From: Pacificispira sp965223125 | Lineage (GTDB): Bacteria; Pseudomonadota; Alphaproteobacteria; UBA8366; Aestuariispiraceae | Assembly: GCA_965223125.1 (NCBI GenBank) | Contig: OZ244984.1 | Span: 1,798,001-1,862,000 of the forward strand | Direction of reading: 5' to 3' | DNA length: 64,000 nt | Shown: positions 26,411 through 36,599 of the stretch, piece by piece | How the letters are laid out: each line of letters starts with the position of its first letter | How positions within the stretch are numbered: the stretch's first letter is position 1 | Notes under the pieces: generated by a model | What the model was told of the DNA's origin: nothing | What the model saw: the letters and a program-made list of their open reading frames with translations, nothing else | Databases searched by the model: none | Made by a program: the position numbers and the translations under genes

Positions 26411-29400
26411 TCAGTCCGGCATGTCCCAGGTAGTGCCATCCAGGACCATGGCCGAGACGCGGTCGGCGGGCTGGGGTGTGGCGAAGTAGAAACCCTGACC
26501 GAATTCGCAGTCCAGCGCCTTCAGGCGATGGAGATGACGTTCTGATTCCACGCCCTCTGCAATGACATCCATGCCCAGATTATGGGCCAGCAGAACGATG
26601 GAGCGGATGATTTCCATATTCTCGACCTTCTCGTCCATGCTGACGACAAAGGAGCGGTCAATTTTCAACGTATCGAAGGGGAATCGGTGAAGATAGCTGA
26701 GCGACGAATAGCCGGTGCCGAAATCGTCAATCGAGAGGGCGACGCCAAGATCCTTCAACTCAATCAGTATCCGGGAGGTGATTTCCGGATTCATCATGAT
26801 CATGCTTTCCGTCACTTCCAGCTTCAACTGAGACCCGGAAACGCCTTCGCGCGCCAGGATCAGCTCGATTTCGCGGACCAGATCGGGATCCTGCAACTGA
26901 CGTCCGGACAGATTGACACTGATCGTCTCCGGTGCCTTGTCTCCCAGCTCCATCTGCCAGGCCTTCAACTGGCGGCAGGCAAGGCGCAGGGCGGTGGTTC
27001 CAATGGCATTGATCAGCCCGGTATCCTCGGCCAGGGGAATGAAATCGGCGGGAACCACGGTGCCGCGATCCGGATGCCGCCAGCGGGCCAGTGCCTCGAC
27101 ACCTGACATCCTGCCGGTGGTAAAGCTGATGATCGGCTGATAGTACATTTCGATCTCGTCCCGGTCGACGGCCCGGCGCAGATCGTTTTCCAACTGCATC
27201 TGGGTGATCGCGCGGGTCTGCATCTGCGGGTCGAAGACGGCGGTGGAGGACTGGCCCTTCGCCTTGGCCTTGTACATCGCGATATCGGCGGCGCGCAGCA
27301 TTTCCTCCGCATCGGAGAAATCCTGCCGGGGCATGGCGATGCCGACGCAGACGGAGGTAAAGACCTCCTGCTCGCCGATGACGAAGGCGGCGGACAGATC
27401 CGATTGCAGCCAGTGGACGGCGTCCTGCGCCTCTTCCTCAGAGGTGATGCCGGTCAGCAGGATACCGAATTCGTCGCCCGACAGTCGAGCCAGGGAATCA
27501 CCGGCTTTCAGGGCCTTTTCCAACCGGCGCGCCACTTCGATCAACAATGCATCCCCGAGATCGTGGCCCATCGAATCATTGACGACCTTGAAACGATCAA
27601 GGTCCAGCAGCAGGACAGCATAGCGATCCTCGACCGGGTCGGCATGGCGACGACGTTCCTGCTCGATGCGGTCCAGAAACAGTGCCCGGTTCGGAAGCCC
27701 GGTGACGGTATCGTAAAGCGCATCGCGGATCAGCTTTTCTTCCGTCCGTTTTCGTTCCGTGATATCGGTAAGCGACCCGGTCAGGCGAACGGATTTGCCG
27801 GCATCGTCCCGTACCGCAATGCCCCGGGCCAGGGCCCAGAGATAGGATCCGTCGGCGTGCAGTATCCGGAACCGGGCTTGCAGGTGATCGGTGCGCCCGT
27901 GGAGATGCGCGTCGATATCCTGATGCAGTTCCTCGATATCCTTGGGGTGGACCCGGTCGAACCATTCGTTCGGCTGGTCCGAAACCGGATCGCGGCCAAT
28001 CCCCAGCATTTCCCGCCAGCGTGGCGATGTGTAGAGCTGGTTTTCCGCGATGTTCCAGTCCCACAATCCGTCATTCGCCCCAGCAGCGGCCAGCGCATAG
28101 CGTTCCTCCGAGCGGCGCAAGGCCTCGCTGATGCGAAGCCGCTCGCTGACATCGGTATAGGTGATGACGGAACCTTGATCCTCCATCGGACTGCTGGAAA
28201 GCTGCACCCATTGATCGCCGTTCAGGGGCACCACCTCGGCGGTCGGGCCGTCCTGGGCACCGGCATCGTTCCCGGCCCCCGCCATTTCCTGTGCCGCCGC
28301 CATTTCCTGCAATGCCCGGATCAGCGCATCGGCGTCGATTTCAGACAGGGCGGTGCGCAGGATGCCGGTCAGGTTCCGCCCGACCCCGACTGCCGATTCC
28401 GGGATGTGGAACAGATCCAGGAAGCGGGTGTTCCAGTTCAGCAGATTGCCATCGCGGTCGATGGCAGTCAGGCCGTCCCCCATATGGTCGAATGTGGCCT
28501 TGATCAGGGCGGCGGCGGCGGTACGCTCCCGCTCGGTCTTGCGCCGGTCTGTGACTTCGAGATAGAGCGATACTAGGAATCCGTCAGGCGAGCGCATCCG
28601 ACGGATTTCAATCACGCGCCCGTCCGGAAGGATTTCTTCGGTTGTTTCAGTACCTGCGACCCGAAACATCGTGATCCGGTCCGCAATGAAACCTTCCGGA
28701 TCGGGGACATTGCCAAAGTCACCCCGCTCCAGTCTGAACCGGGTGATGTGGGCAACCGGGATCGGCCCACCTAATACGTCTTTCGGCAGGTCATAGAGAC
28801 AGAAGAAGTGGTCGTTGCAGGCCACCATGTTCAAATCTTGGTCGACGATGGTGATCCCCTCCGACATGCGTTCAACCATGGTCTGCATCAAGGCGCGTTC
28901 CCGGCCAAGCGCATCTTCACGACGGCGTGTTGCGCTGGCGAAGCCGATGATCGCCACAATCAGCAGGGCGCAGACGATGCTGCCGACGCGGATTCCATCA
29001 CCCAGATTGTGTGAAATGCCACCCTGGAACTTGTCATCGGCACCCCAGTGCATATCCAGTTCGACCGCACCCCGCTGATACTGGGATTCCCATTCCAGAA
29101 TCTTGCCTGTGCCGGGCTCGATGCTGAAAATCACGGAATCGTTCGATGTTCCGCTTACCGGACGGACTGTGACGGATAATCCCTCCGGCAGGGTGGCGGA
29201 CAGAGTGGTTGCCAGCATTCGATCCAGATTCAAGAGTCCCAGAATGACACCGTTTTTGCCATGCTGCAGAGCCATTGGCACAAGATGGGCCGTTCCGGTC
29301 TCGTTACCACCGGCCTGCCAGATCGACCCGACCACCGGATCACTTTCGCTTTGAAACCCCGATAGTGCCGTTGCGGCAAGATTAGATATCGAATTCACGT

Positions 29401-29890
29401 CAAGACCGGGCGGGAGTCTCATTTCAGCATTCGTGCGGTTTAGGGTATCCGAATGAAGAATAACGAATCCACTCTCTGTCACTTTTTGTTCAGTCCCGTC
29501 GGATTCCTGTCCGGTTATGGCGATGCCATGACGGGCCTCAAACGCGGCACGGCCGGTCGGCGGCAGCCACTGCGCGAAAGCCAGTTCGTCGAACGGGGCA
29601 GATGTGTCGGATCGGCTGAGGGCCGCCGATGCTGCCGCGAAGCCCACAGGGAAATGGGCCACCCGGTCACCGCTGTCATCTGGCAGGCCCATGGCGAAGG
29701 CATAAAGTCGCAGTTGCGCGCGCTGAAGGGCGGCGTCCAGGGCGTTCATCACGTCCCTGGCATCGTCTTCCGCCATCTGGTGCCAATGTGCATCGGCGGT
29801 TCTGTCGACCTGCCAGGCGGCAAGCCAGCCGCCGCCAACACCGATACAAGCGACCGCGAGCGCTATCCAGAACCATCCCGCAGTCAACAT
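26411..29890 (-). CDS. CHASE-PAS-GGDEF-EAL cyclic-di-GMP signalling protein
   Basis: Over 1,150 residues. Order: a membrane segment (MLTAGWFWIALAVACIGVGG), a periplasmic CHASE-like domain, a second membrane segment (VGSIVCALLIVAIIGFASA), three PAS domains (around EGITIVDQDLNMVACNDHFF, GDGLTAIDRDGNLLNWN and GLWDWNIAENQLY), a GGDEF domain with SGDEF in place of GGDEF, and an EAL domain with GVEALARWRHPDRG and DDFGTGYSSLSYL. The intact EAL metal motifs suggest a phosphodiesterase; SGDEF often marks a weak or inactive cyclase. The start is uncertain: the frame is open further upstream to 30088, which would overlap the divergent dusA start. Confidence 0.88.
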   Translation of the reverse strand: MLTAGWFWIALAVACIGVGGGWLAAWQVDRTADAHWHQMAEDDARDVMNALDAALQRAQLRLYAFAMGLPDDSGDRVAHFPVGFAAASAALSRSDTSAPFDELAFAQWLPPTGRAAFEARHGIAITGQESDGTEQKVTESGFVILHSDTLNRTNAEMRLPPGLDVNSISNLAATALSGFQSESDPVVGSIWQAGGNETGTAHLVPMALQHGKNGVILGLLNLDRMLATTLSATLPEGLSVTVRPVSGTSNDSVIFSIEPGTGKILEWESQYQRGAVELDMHWGADDKFQGGISHNLGDGIRVGSIVCALLIVAIIGFASATRRREDALGRERALMQTMVERMSEGITIVDQDLNMVACNDHFFCLYDLPKDVLGGPIPVAHITRFRLERGDFGNVPDPEGFIADRITMFRVAGTETTEEILPDGRVIEIRRMRSPDGFLVSLYLEVTDRRKTERERTAAAALIKATFDHMGDGLTAIDRDGNLLNWNTRFLDLFHIPESAVGVGRNLTGILRTALSEIDADALIRALQEMAAAQEMAGAGNDAGAQDGPTAEVVPLNGDQWVQLSSSPMEDQGSVITYTDVSERLRISEALRRSEERYALAAAGANDGLWDWNIAENQLYTSPRWREMLGIGRDPVSDQPNEWFDRVHPKDIEELHQDIDAHLHGRTDHLQARFRILHADGSYLWALARGIAVRDDAGKSVRLTGSLTDITERKRTEEKLIRDALYDTVTGLPNRALFLDRIEQERRRHADPVEDRYAVLLLDLDRFKVVNDSMGHDLGDALLIEVARRLEKALKAGDSLARLSGDEFGILLTGITSEEEAQDAVHWLQSDLSAAFVIGEQEVFTSVCVGIAMPRQDFSDAEEMLRAADIAMYKAKAKGQSSTAVFDPQMQTRAITQMQLENDLRRAVDRDEIEMYYQPIISFTTGRMSGVEALARWRHPDRGTVVPADFIPLAEDTGLINAIGTTALRLACRQLKAWQMELGDKAPETISVNLSGRQLQDPDLVREIELILAREGVSGSQLKLEVTESMIMMNPEITSRILIELKDLGVALSIDDFGTGYSSLSYLHRFPFDTLKIDRSFVVSMDEKVENMEIIRSIVLLAHNLGMDVIAEGVESERHLHRLKALDCEFGQGFYFATPQPADRVSAMVLDGTTWDMPD

Positions 29891-30056
29891 ATGCCGCACA
29901 GGCAGCCGCTCCCATAGGTATCGGAGTGTCAGGGCATCCGATGGAATTGTTACAGTGACTCCATCAGTACCTGCTGGATTGGTCAAGCATTCTGGGATTG
30001 GTTGCGGGCGCGCCTTCCTGTAGAACCGGGACATCATGAACAGGATACCTGCCATC

Positions 30057-31082
30057 ATGTCGTTCTCTGAAATCCGACCGACCTTCACTTCCGCTGCGGC
30101 CAGGCGACTGAGCGTTGCGCCGATGATGGACTGGACCGACCGGTTTGATCGCTATTTCCTGCGCCTGATTACCCGACATACCCTGCTTTATACGGAAATG
30201 ATAACGACAGGCGCGTTGCTGCATGGCGATGCCACGCGGTTTCTGGCCTTCGATCCGGCGGAGCATCCGGTTGCCTGCCAGCTTGGCGGATCATCGCCCG
30301 ATGATCTGGCGAGGGCCGCAAGGCTTGTCGCGCAGGCCGAGTATGACGAGGTCAATCTGAATGTCGGCTGTCCGTCCGACCGGGTGCAGAATGGACAGTT
30401 CGGGGCCTGCCTGATGGCCGACCCGCTGCTGGTCCGCGACTGCATCGCGGCGATGCGGGATGCGGTGGATATCCCAGTGACGGTAAAGTCGCGGATCGGT
30501 ATCGACGGGCGGGAATCTTATGAGGATTTGTGCAATTTTATCGCCTGTGTCGCGGAAAGCGGCTGCGATACCTTCATCGTGCATGCCCGCATCGCGATCC
30601 TGTCCGGGCTGAGCCCTAAGCAGAACCGCGAAATCCCGCCTCTGAAATATGATTTCGTGCATCGCCTGAAGCAGGACTTTCCGGATTTTTCGATTTCCCT
30701 CAATGGCGGCATTCAGTCCCTGGACGAGGCCCTACCGCATCTGACCGATCTGGATGGGGTGATGATCGGGCGCGCCGCCTATCATGATCCCTATTGCCTG
30801 GCGGAGGCGGACAGTCTCATTTTTGGTGACACGAATGCCATCATTCCCACCCGACATGACATTGCGCGTGCGATGCTGCCCTATATCGAGGCGCAGGTCG
30901 GGGCCGGAATTGCGCTGCATCATATCACCCGGCACATTCTTGGCCTATTCAATGGTCTGCCGGGTGCGCGGCGCTGGCGTCGATTCCTCAGCGAGAATGC
31001 CTATGGGGCCGGAGCGGGACCGGACATTGTCGAACAGGCACTGGCTCTGGTGCCGGAAGATTCGGTCCCGAAGCGGGCCTGA
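30057..31082 (+). CDS. dusA: tRNA-dihydrouridine(20/20a) synthase DusA
   Basis: 341 residues. RRLSVAPMMDWTDRFDRYFLRLI is the DusA N-terminus; NVGCPSDRVQNGQFGACLM carries the catalytic Cys; the FMN-binding SLNGGIQSLDEAL and GVMIGRAAYHDPY follow. It reduces uridines in the tRNA D-loop with NADPH. Start ATG 30057 is tentative; an in-frame ATG at 30036 is equally spaced. The focA-like gene follows after 11 bases, so they may be co-transcribed. Confidence 0.94.
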   Translation: MSFSEIRPTFTSAAARRLSVAPMMDWTDRFDRYFLRLITRHTLLYTEMITTGALLHGDATRFLAFDPAEHPVACQLGGSSPDDLARAARLVAQAEYDEVNLNVGCPSDRVQNGQFGACLMADPLLVRDCIAAMRDAVDIPVTVKSRIGIDGRESYEDLCNFIACVAESGCDTFIVHARIAILSGLSPKQNREIPPLKYDFVHRLKQDFPDFSISLNGGIQSLDEALPHLTDLDGVMIGRAAYHDPYCLAEADSLIFGDTNAIIPTRHDIARAMLPYIEAQVGAGIALHHITRHILGLFNGLPGARRWRRFLSENAYGAGAGPDIVEQALALVPEDSVPKRA

Positions 31083-31093
31083 AAAGGGGAACC

Positions 31094-31894
31094 ATGACGG
31101 ATCATCCAGTCGGTGTGGATGCCTATCAGCCAAAAGAGATTGCGGCCCGTCTTGCCAATACCGGTATGACGAAGGCGGCGGCGGGGACGGTGCAACTGCT
31201 GGTTCTGGCGGTGTTGGCCGGTGCTTTCATCGCTTTTGGCGCGATGGTTTTTACCACTGTGATTACCGGATCGGAACTGGGCTATGGCCCGACGCGGCTG
31301 CTGGGTGGTCTGGGCTTCTGTCTGGGATTGATTCTGGTCGTGGTGGGCGGGGCGGAACTGTTCACCGGCAATGCGCTGATCGTGATGGCCTGGGCCGATG
31401 GCCGGGTAACCACCCGCGCCCTGTTGCGCAACTGGGGGCTGGTTCTTGCCGGGAACATGGTCGGGGCCTTCGGAGCGGCAATCCTGATGCACTATTCCGG
31501 AACATTGCAGATCGGGGACGGTGCCGTCGCCCAAACTGCGATCCGGATCGCGGAGGGCAAGATCGCCCTGGACCCGGTTCAGGGATTCCTGCGCGGATTG
31601 CTATGCAATGCGCTGGTCTGTCTGGCGATCTGGCTCTGCTTCGCGGCTCATAGCGTGACCGACAAGATATTGGCCATCCTGTTCCCGATCACCGCTTTCG
31701 TAGCCATCGGTTTCGAACACAGTATCGCCAATCTCTATCTGATTCCCATCGGCATGCTGACGGCGGGAAACTGGGATACGGTCGGCCTGCTGTTCAACCT
31801 GATCCCGGTGACTCTGGGCAATATCATCGGTGGCAGCGTCTTCGTGGCACTGGTCTATTACTTCGTCTATCTGCGCCCCGCTAAACGGGGATAA
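31094..31894 (+). CDS. Formate/nitrite transporter family channel
   Basis: 266 residues, six membrane segments. The FNT signature is present: VVVGGAELFTGNALIVMAW, and LLCNALVCLAIWLCFAA with NIIGGSVFVALVYYFVYLRP at the end. Such pentameric channels carry formate, nitrite or hydrosulfide across the inner membrane. Formate is plausible here given other formate-linked genes in the window, but the sequence alone does not decide. Confidence 0.92.
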   Translation: MTDHPVGVDAYQPKEIAARLANTGMTKAAAGTVQLLVLAVLAGAFIAFGAMVFTTVITGSELGYGPTRLLGGLGFCLGLILVVVGGAELFTGNALIVMAWADGRVTTRALLRNWGLVLAGNMVGAFGAAILMHYSGTLQIGDGAVAQTAIRIAEGKIALDPVQGFLRGLLCNALVCLAIWLCFAAHSVTDKILAILFPITAFVAIGFEHSIANLYLIPIGMLTAGNWDTVGLLFNLIPVTLGNIIGGSVFVALVYYFVYLRPAKRG

Positions 31895-31908
31895 TGCATC
31901 ACAGGAAT

Positions 31909-33735
31909 TCAGGCGACTTCCGATTCCCGGCGGCGACGGTCGCGCTTGCGTTCGTTCGGGTCCAGGATCGCCTTGCGCAGGCGGATGGAACTGGGCGTCA
32001 CCTCGACCCGCTCATCATCCTGAATATAGGCCAGGGCCTCTTCCAGCGTGCGACGGATCGGCGGGGTCAGGCGCACCGTATCTTCCTTGCCCGACGCGCG
32101 GAAGTTGGTCAGTTGCTTTGCCTTGATCGGGTTTACTTCCAGATCGTTGCCCTTGTTGTGCTCGCCGATGATCATGCCGACATAGACGGGATCACTCGGA
32201 TCGACGAAAAGCGCACCGCGTCCTTCCAGATTGGTCAGCGCATAGGGGGCGGCGCTGCCCTGTTCGGCAGAAATCAGCACACCTTCGCGGCGACCGGGGA
32301 TCGGGCCTTTATGCGGGGCGAAGCCCTTGAACAGGCGCGACAGGATGCCGGTCCCGCGTGTATCGGCCAGGAATTCACCCTGATAGCCGATCAGGCCACG
32401 GGACGGGATGTCGAAGACGATTCGCGTCTTGCCGCCACCGGACGGACGCATTTCGGACATCTCGCCCTTGCGCAGGCCCATCTTCTCGACAACGACGCCG
32501 GCGAATTCCTCGTCCACGTCGATTTGTGCTTCTTCCATCGGCTCCAGCCGCTTGCCATGCTCGTCCTGGCGGTACAGCACGCGGGGCGGGCCGACGGTCA
32601 TTTCGAACCCTTCGCGGCGCAGTTGCTCCAGCAGCACACCCAACTGCAATTCACCCCGCCCGGCGACCTCGAATGCATCCTTTTCGGCACTTTCGGTCAG
32701 GCGGATGGCGACATTGCCCTCGGCCTCGCGCAGCAGGCGGTCGCCGATCATGCGCCCGGTCAGCTTGTCGCCCTCGCGCCCGGCCAGCGGGCTGTCGTTG
32801 ACGGAGACGGTCATCGCCATGGTCGGCGGTGAGATCGGGCGGGCCGGGATCGGGTCGGTGACGACAGGGTCGCAGATTGTATCGGCGACGGTCGTCTTGC
32901 CCAGACCTGCGACGGCGACAATGTCCCCGGCATGGGCGCTTTCCACCGGTTCGCGCTTCAGGCCCCGGAAGGCGAGAAGCTTGGTCAGGCGCGCCTGTTC
33001 CACTGACTTCCCGTCGCGGCCAAGGCCCTTCACGGTGCGGTTCACCGCAATCGTGCCTGACAGGATGCGCCCGGTCAGGATCCGGCCCAGATAGGGGTCG
33101 CTTTCCAGCGTCGTCACCAGCATCTTGAACGGCCCGTCCGGATCGGCGACTGGCGGGGCGACATGCTGCAGCACGCGGTTGAACAGCGGCGACATATCCG
33201 TGTGCGGATCTTCCAGCGCTTCCGCAGCCCAGCCCTGTTTGGCGGAGGCATAGAGGACCGGGAAATCCAGTTGCTCCTCGGTGGCTTCCAGCGCAACGAA
33301 CAGATCGAAAACCTGATCGATCACCCAGTCGGCGCGCGCATCGGGCTTGTCGACCTTGTTGATCAGCACGATGGGTTTCAGACCCAGATCCAGCGCCTTG
33401 ATCAGCACGAACTTGGTTTGAGGCATCGGTCCTTCGGCGGCATCGACCAGCAGCACGACGCCATCGACCATGGAGAGGATGCGTTCCACCTCACCGCCGA
33501 AATCAGCGTGACCGGGCGTATCGACGATGTTGATGCGGGTTCCCTGCCATTCGACGGAGGTACATTTCGCCAGGATGGTGATCCCGCGTTCCTTTTCCAA
33601 CTCGTTCGAATCCATCGCCCGGTCGGTCAGCGCGCTGTGCGTCTGCACCGCGCCCGACTGGGTCAGCAGCTTGTCAACCAGGGTCGTCTTGCCATGGTCA
33701 ACATGGGCGATGATTGCGATATTACGAAGGTCCAT
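31909..33735 (-). CDS. typA: Ribosome-associated GTPase TypA/BipA
   Basis: 608 residues. G1 AHVDHGKTTLVDKLL, G2/switch I ELEKERGITILAK, G3 DTPGHADFGGEVER and G4 NKVDKPDARAD mark an EF-G-like GTPase. The C-terminal domain III-V arrangement and the BipA-specific tail (NLEVNPIKAKQLTN-like segment) follow. It assists ribosome assembly under stress and cold. A glutamine amidotransferase gene lies 15 bases upstream on the same strand. Confidence 0.95.
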   Translation of the reverse strand: MDLRNIAIIAHVDHGKTTLVDKLLTQSGAVQTHSALTDRAMDSNELEKERGITILAKCTSVEWQGTRINIVDTPGHADFGGEVERILSMVDGVVLLVDAAEGPMPQTKFVLIKALDLGLKPIVLINKVDKPDARADWVIDQVFDLFVALEATEEQLDFPVLYASAKQGWAAEALEDPHTDMSPLFNRVLQHVAPPVADPDGPFKMLVTTLESDPYLGRILTGRILSGTIAVNRTVKGLGRDGKSVEQARLTKLLAFRGLKREPVESAHAGDIVAVAGLGKTTVADTICDPVVTDPIPARPISPPTMAMTVSVNDSPLAGREGDKLTGRMIGDRLLREAEGNVAIRLTESAEKDAFEVAGRGELQLGVLLEQLRREGFEMTVGPPRVLYRQDEHGKRLEPMEEAQIDVDEEFAGVVVEKMGLRKGEMSEMRPSGGGKTRIVFDIPSRGLIGYQGEFLADTRGTGILSRLFKGFAPHKGPIPGRREGVLISAEQGSAAPYALTNLEGRGALFVDPSDPVYVGMIIGEHNKGNDLEVNPIKAKQLTNFRASGKEDTVRLTPPIRRTLEEALAYIQDDERVEVTPSSIRLRKAILDPNERKRDRRRRESEVA

Positions 33736-33750
33736 AGTCAGTCTCAGCTT

Positions 33751-34491
33751 TCAGGTATTTTGCGGCGCGAGCGCCTGGGTCAGGAAGGCACCGATCCAGG
33801 CGGCGACGCGGTCGGCGTCCGGTGCCCGGTTGGTTTCCGCAATGGTGGGCAGTGCCGCGTCGATCACGTCATCGCCGATCCGCGCCCGGCGCAGATTGTA
33901 GAGATCGGTGACATAGGCACTGGGCATTTCGGGGTGGCTCTGCAGGGTCAGCACCGTATCGCCGATGGTCAGCATGGCATTCTCGCAGAACGGGCTGCTG
34001 GCCAGAACGGTCGCGCCCGGCGGCAGGACAGTTACCTGATCCTGGTGCGAGACATAGGTGTCAAAGACCTGCGGGGCTTCCACGCGGTCCATCCAGTTGC
34101 GTACATCATTCAACGTATATTGATGTGCCCCGACGCCCCAGCCCTTGTCGGACTTGCCCGCCTTGCCGCCCAACGCCTGGGCGATGATCTGGTGGCCGAA
34201 GCAGATGCCGACCATCGGGACTTTGGCCGCATGGGCCTCCCGGATGAAGTCGATCAGGCGCGGAATGAAGGGGATGTCATCATAAACACCAAAGGCACTG
34301 CCGGTGATCAGCCAGGCATCGCATTCGGTGACGGAACGCGGAAATCCGTCTTCGATGACCGGATAACCTTCGATCACCGATCCGGCAGGAAGATGCGCGC
34401 GCAACAGGTCCGCGAACATGGCCGGATAGGTGCCATGTTTATCGTCCAGCGGGGCGGGCGGCCGCCCGGCCTCCAGAATGCCGAGTCGCAT
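33751..34491 (-). CDS. Type-1 glutamine amidotransferase (GuaA-like stand-alone)
   Basis: 246 residues. The nucleophile elbow MVGICFGHQIIAQALGG (Cys) and the C-terminal TLQSHPEM (His) give the class I GATase triad framework. The stand-alone form without synthetase resembles gamma-glutamyl/GMP-synthase-like amidotransferases used in amine catabolism or unknown transfers. ATG 34491 has GAGGA six bases upstream. The acceptor is unknown. Confidence 0.85.
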   Translation of the reverse strand: MRLGILEAGRPPAPLDDKHGTYPAMFADLLRAHLPAGSVIEGYPVIEDGFPRSVTECDAWLITGSAFGVYDDIPFIPRLIDFIREAHAAKVPMVGICFGHQIIAQALGGKAGKSDKGWGVGAHQYTLNDVRNWMDRVEAPQVFDTYVSHQDQVTVLPPGATVLASSPFCENAMLTIGDTVLTLQSHPEMPSAYVTDLYNLRRARIGDDVIDAALPTIAETNRAPDADRVAAWIGAFLTQALAPQNT

Positions 34492-34657
34492 AGTGGTCCT
34501 CATCAATCGATTGTGCGCTTGGCGCGGCTTGTAGCGGAGCGCGGGGCATCCGTCCAGCAGGGTTTAGGCAATGCCCGGAACAGTGGCTTGCCACGTTGGT
34601 GACTCTCCTGTCGGGATTGTCTTGAGTGAATGGAAGCGGTTGGACACGTCGCAACCT

Positions 34658-35317
34658 TCAGCTCGTCTTGCGACCTCCAACATAACGGCGGATGGCTTCT
34701 GCCATGCTGTCGGGCGATGTGCCACCATGGAACATGGTGATGAATTTACCCTCCGGGCCCATGAAATAGACATAGCCTGAATGGTTCATCAGGTAGAAAT
34801 CCTCATCAACCGCCGCGCCTCTGGAATAGAAAACTTTGTATTTTCGGGCGATATCGGCGATGGCCTCGGTGCTGCCGGTCAGGCCGACCATGCGGGGATG
34901 GAAGGCGGCGACATAGTCCTTCATCGCGTCTGGCGTGTCCCGCTCCGGATCGATGGTGATGAAGACTGGAACCACCTGTTCGGCAAGCGCGGTGTCTGAC
35001 TCGGCAACGATATCAAGAGCCGTTGCCATGCTGGACAGTTCCGTGGGGCAGACATCCGGGCAGGAGGAATAACCGAAATACACCAGCATGTAGCGGCCCA
35101 GAAAGGCGGATTCAGAGACGGTTTCGCCACTGCCATCGGTCAGGTCGAATTCGCCACCAACGGAAATGCCCGGCGCGACAACCGCTTCGCCGTTGCGCAC
35201 GCTACCCGCATCCTGGCCGCGACCGGCCAACTGGTTCCAGGCGATCAGCGCGGCAAGTCCAATGGCGGCCAGCGCCGCCAGCATCACACCGATGATGGGT
35301 AAGGCTTTGCGATTCAT
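34658..35317 (-). CDS. SCO1/SenC copper chaperone
   Basis: 219 residues. An N-terminal membrane anchor (PIIGVMLAALAAIGLAALIAW) leads into a periplasmic thioredoxin-like fold with the CxxxC motif SSCPDVCPTEL and the distal His in MNHSGYVYFMGPEG. SCO proteins load the CuA centre of cytochrome c oxidase. No cox genes are near. Downstream lies about 150 bases before the amidotransferase start. Confidence 0.93.
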   Translation of the reverse strand: MNRKALPIIGVMLAALAAIGLAALIAWNQLAGRGQDAGSVRNGEAVVAPGISVGGEFDLTDGSGETVSESAFLGRYMLVYFGYSSCPDVCPTELSSMATALDIVAESDTALAEQVVPVFITIDPERDTPDAMKDYVAAFHPRMVGLTGSTEAIADIARKYKVFYSRGAAVDEDFYLMNHSGYVYFMGPEGKFITMFHGGTSPDSMAEAIRRYVGGRKTS

Positions 35318-35440
35318 GATGTCCGATTTCGGTTCAGGTTACCCTACTGGTATTCCTGAAATTAAAGGAGGGCACCCCTGCATCTCAAGACGCCAAATCG
35401 TCGCGGCCCAGGGGTGGTCAGGGGGCAGTCAGTGGAACAG

Positions 35441-36163
35441 TCAGAGGAAGATCAGCGCCAGCAGCGGCACCAGGATCGCAGTCGTCAGCCCGTTCAGCCC
35501 CATCGCTACGGCGGCGAAGACACCGGCAATCTGGTTGACCTGAAACGCCCGCGCCGTGCCGATGCCATGGGCGGCGATGCCAACGGCAAAGCCTCGCGCC
35601 CGCCAATCCCGGATGCGCAGCAGATTGAGAAGCGGTGTTACCGTGATTGCCCCGACAATACCGGTCGCGATCACCAGACCCGCAGCCAGCGAAGGCAGGC
35701 CGCCGATCCGTTCCGCGATACCCATGGCAATCGGGGTGGTAACCGATTTTGGAGCCAGCGAGAGCAGGCTTTCCATCTCCGCCCCCAGTGCCGCAGCGAC
35801 GCCCAGCGCCACCAGCACAGCGGTAATGACACCGGTCGTCAGGGCTGCCAGGATCGGCAGTGCCGCCCGCCTGACCCGTGGCAGGTGATTGTAGAGCGGC
35901 ACCGCCAGGGCCACCGTCGCCGGACCCAGCAGAAAATGCACGAACTGCGCGCCTTCGAAATAGGTCTGATAATCGGTGTCGGTCAGCAGCAGCAGCCCGA
36001 TTAGCAGTGCCGCGGCAATCGCGACCGGGTTGACGATGGGATTCGAGCCAGAGCGACTGAAGGCAACATAACCAATGCCATAGGCAATCAGCGTCACGGT
36101 AAGCCAGAGCAGCGGTGTTTCCGCCAGATAGACCCAGATATCTTCGGGGGCCGCCGGAGTCAT
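35441..36163 (-). CDS. lrgB: LrgB/CidB-type membrane protein
   Basis: 240 residues with about seven hydrophobic segments. SLLSLAPKSVTTPIAMGIAERIGGLPSL is the LrgB signature. The ATG at 36163 overlaps the lrgA stop by four bases (ATGA); upstream extension would lie inside lrgA. LrgAB pairs affect murein hydrolase activity and in some bacteria move pyruvate or glycolate. Confidence 0.92.
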   Translation of the reverse strand: MTPAAPEDIWVYLAETPLLWLTVTLIAYGIGYVAFSRSGSNPIVNPVAIAAALLIGLLLLTDTDYQTYFEGAQFVHFLLGPATVALAVPLYNHLPRVRRAALPILAALTTGVITAVLVALGVAAALGAEMESLLSLAPKSVTTPIAMGIAERIGGLPSLAAGLVIATGIVGAITVTPLLNLLRIRDWRARGFAVGIAAHGIGTARAFQVNQIAGVFAAVAMGLNGLTTAILVPLLALIFL

Positions 36164-36534
36164 GCCTTCCGATCCTCCCCTTCGGCAGGGGCACCGGTCA
36201 GCCGCGCCACCAGGACGAAGGTGAAGGCACCGACGGCAATCGCGGCAACGGTGCTGATCACCACCGCAGCCAGCAGCGGCAGCCATTCCGCCCGTAGACG
36301 GTCGGCATGCTGGATCAGCCCGACGCTGGCCGGGACGAAGAGCAGAGAGAGATGTTTCAGCAGTCCCCCCGCCGTCTCGTCCAGCCAGGGCGTGGAGTGC
36401 CGCATCACCAGCAGCCCGATCAGCAGAAAGGCAAGCCCGACGACCGGTCCCGGTATCGGCAGACCGACCAGAACCGCCGTTGCTTCACCTGCCAGTTGGC
36501 AGGCCAGAAGAAGGGTGAAGGCGCGCAGCATCAA
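36160..36534 (-). CDS. lrgA: LrgA/CidA-type holin-like membrane protein
   Basis: 124 residues with four hydrophobic segments. IPGPVVGLAFLLIGLL and LFVPASVGLIQHADRL are the characteristic LrgA/CidA segments. It is translationally coupled with lrgB just downstream. rlmN follows on the same strand further downstream... on the lower-coordinate side lies lrgB, while rlmN lies upstream with 65 bases between. Confidence 0.92.
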   Translation of the reverse strand: MMLRAFTLLLACQLAGEATAVLVGLPIPGPVVGLAFLLIGLLVMRHSTPWLDETAGGLLKHLSLLFVPASVGLIQHADRLRAEWLPLLAAVVISTVAAIAVGAFTFVLVARLTGAPAEGEDRKA

Positions 36535-36599
36535 TCGAGAGTATGCCGCATCCGGTCGGGATGCCAGCGGTTCCGGCAGTGCGATTGATACAGAGTCGG

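Noticed and set aside
33163..34602. 479-codon plus-strand frame opposite typA and the amidotransferase
   Set aside because: It crosses two well-identified genes on the other strand and has shadow-type composition.
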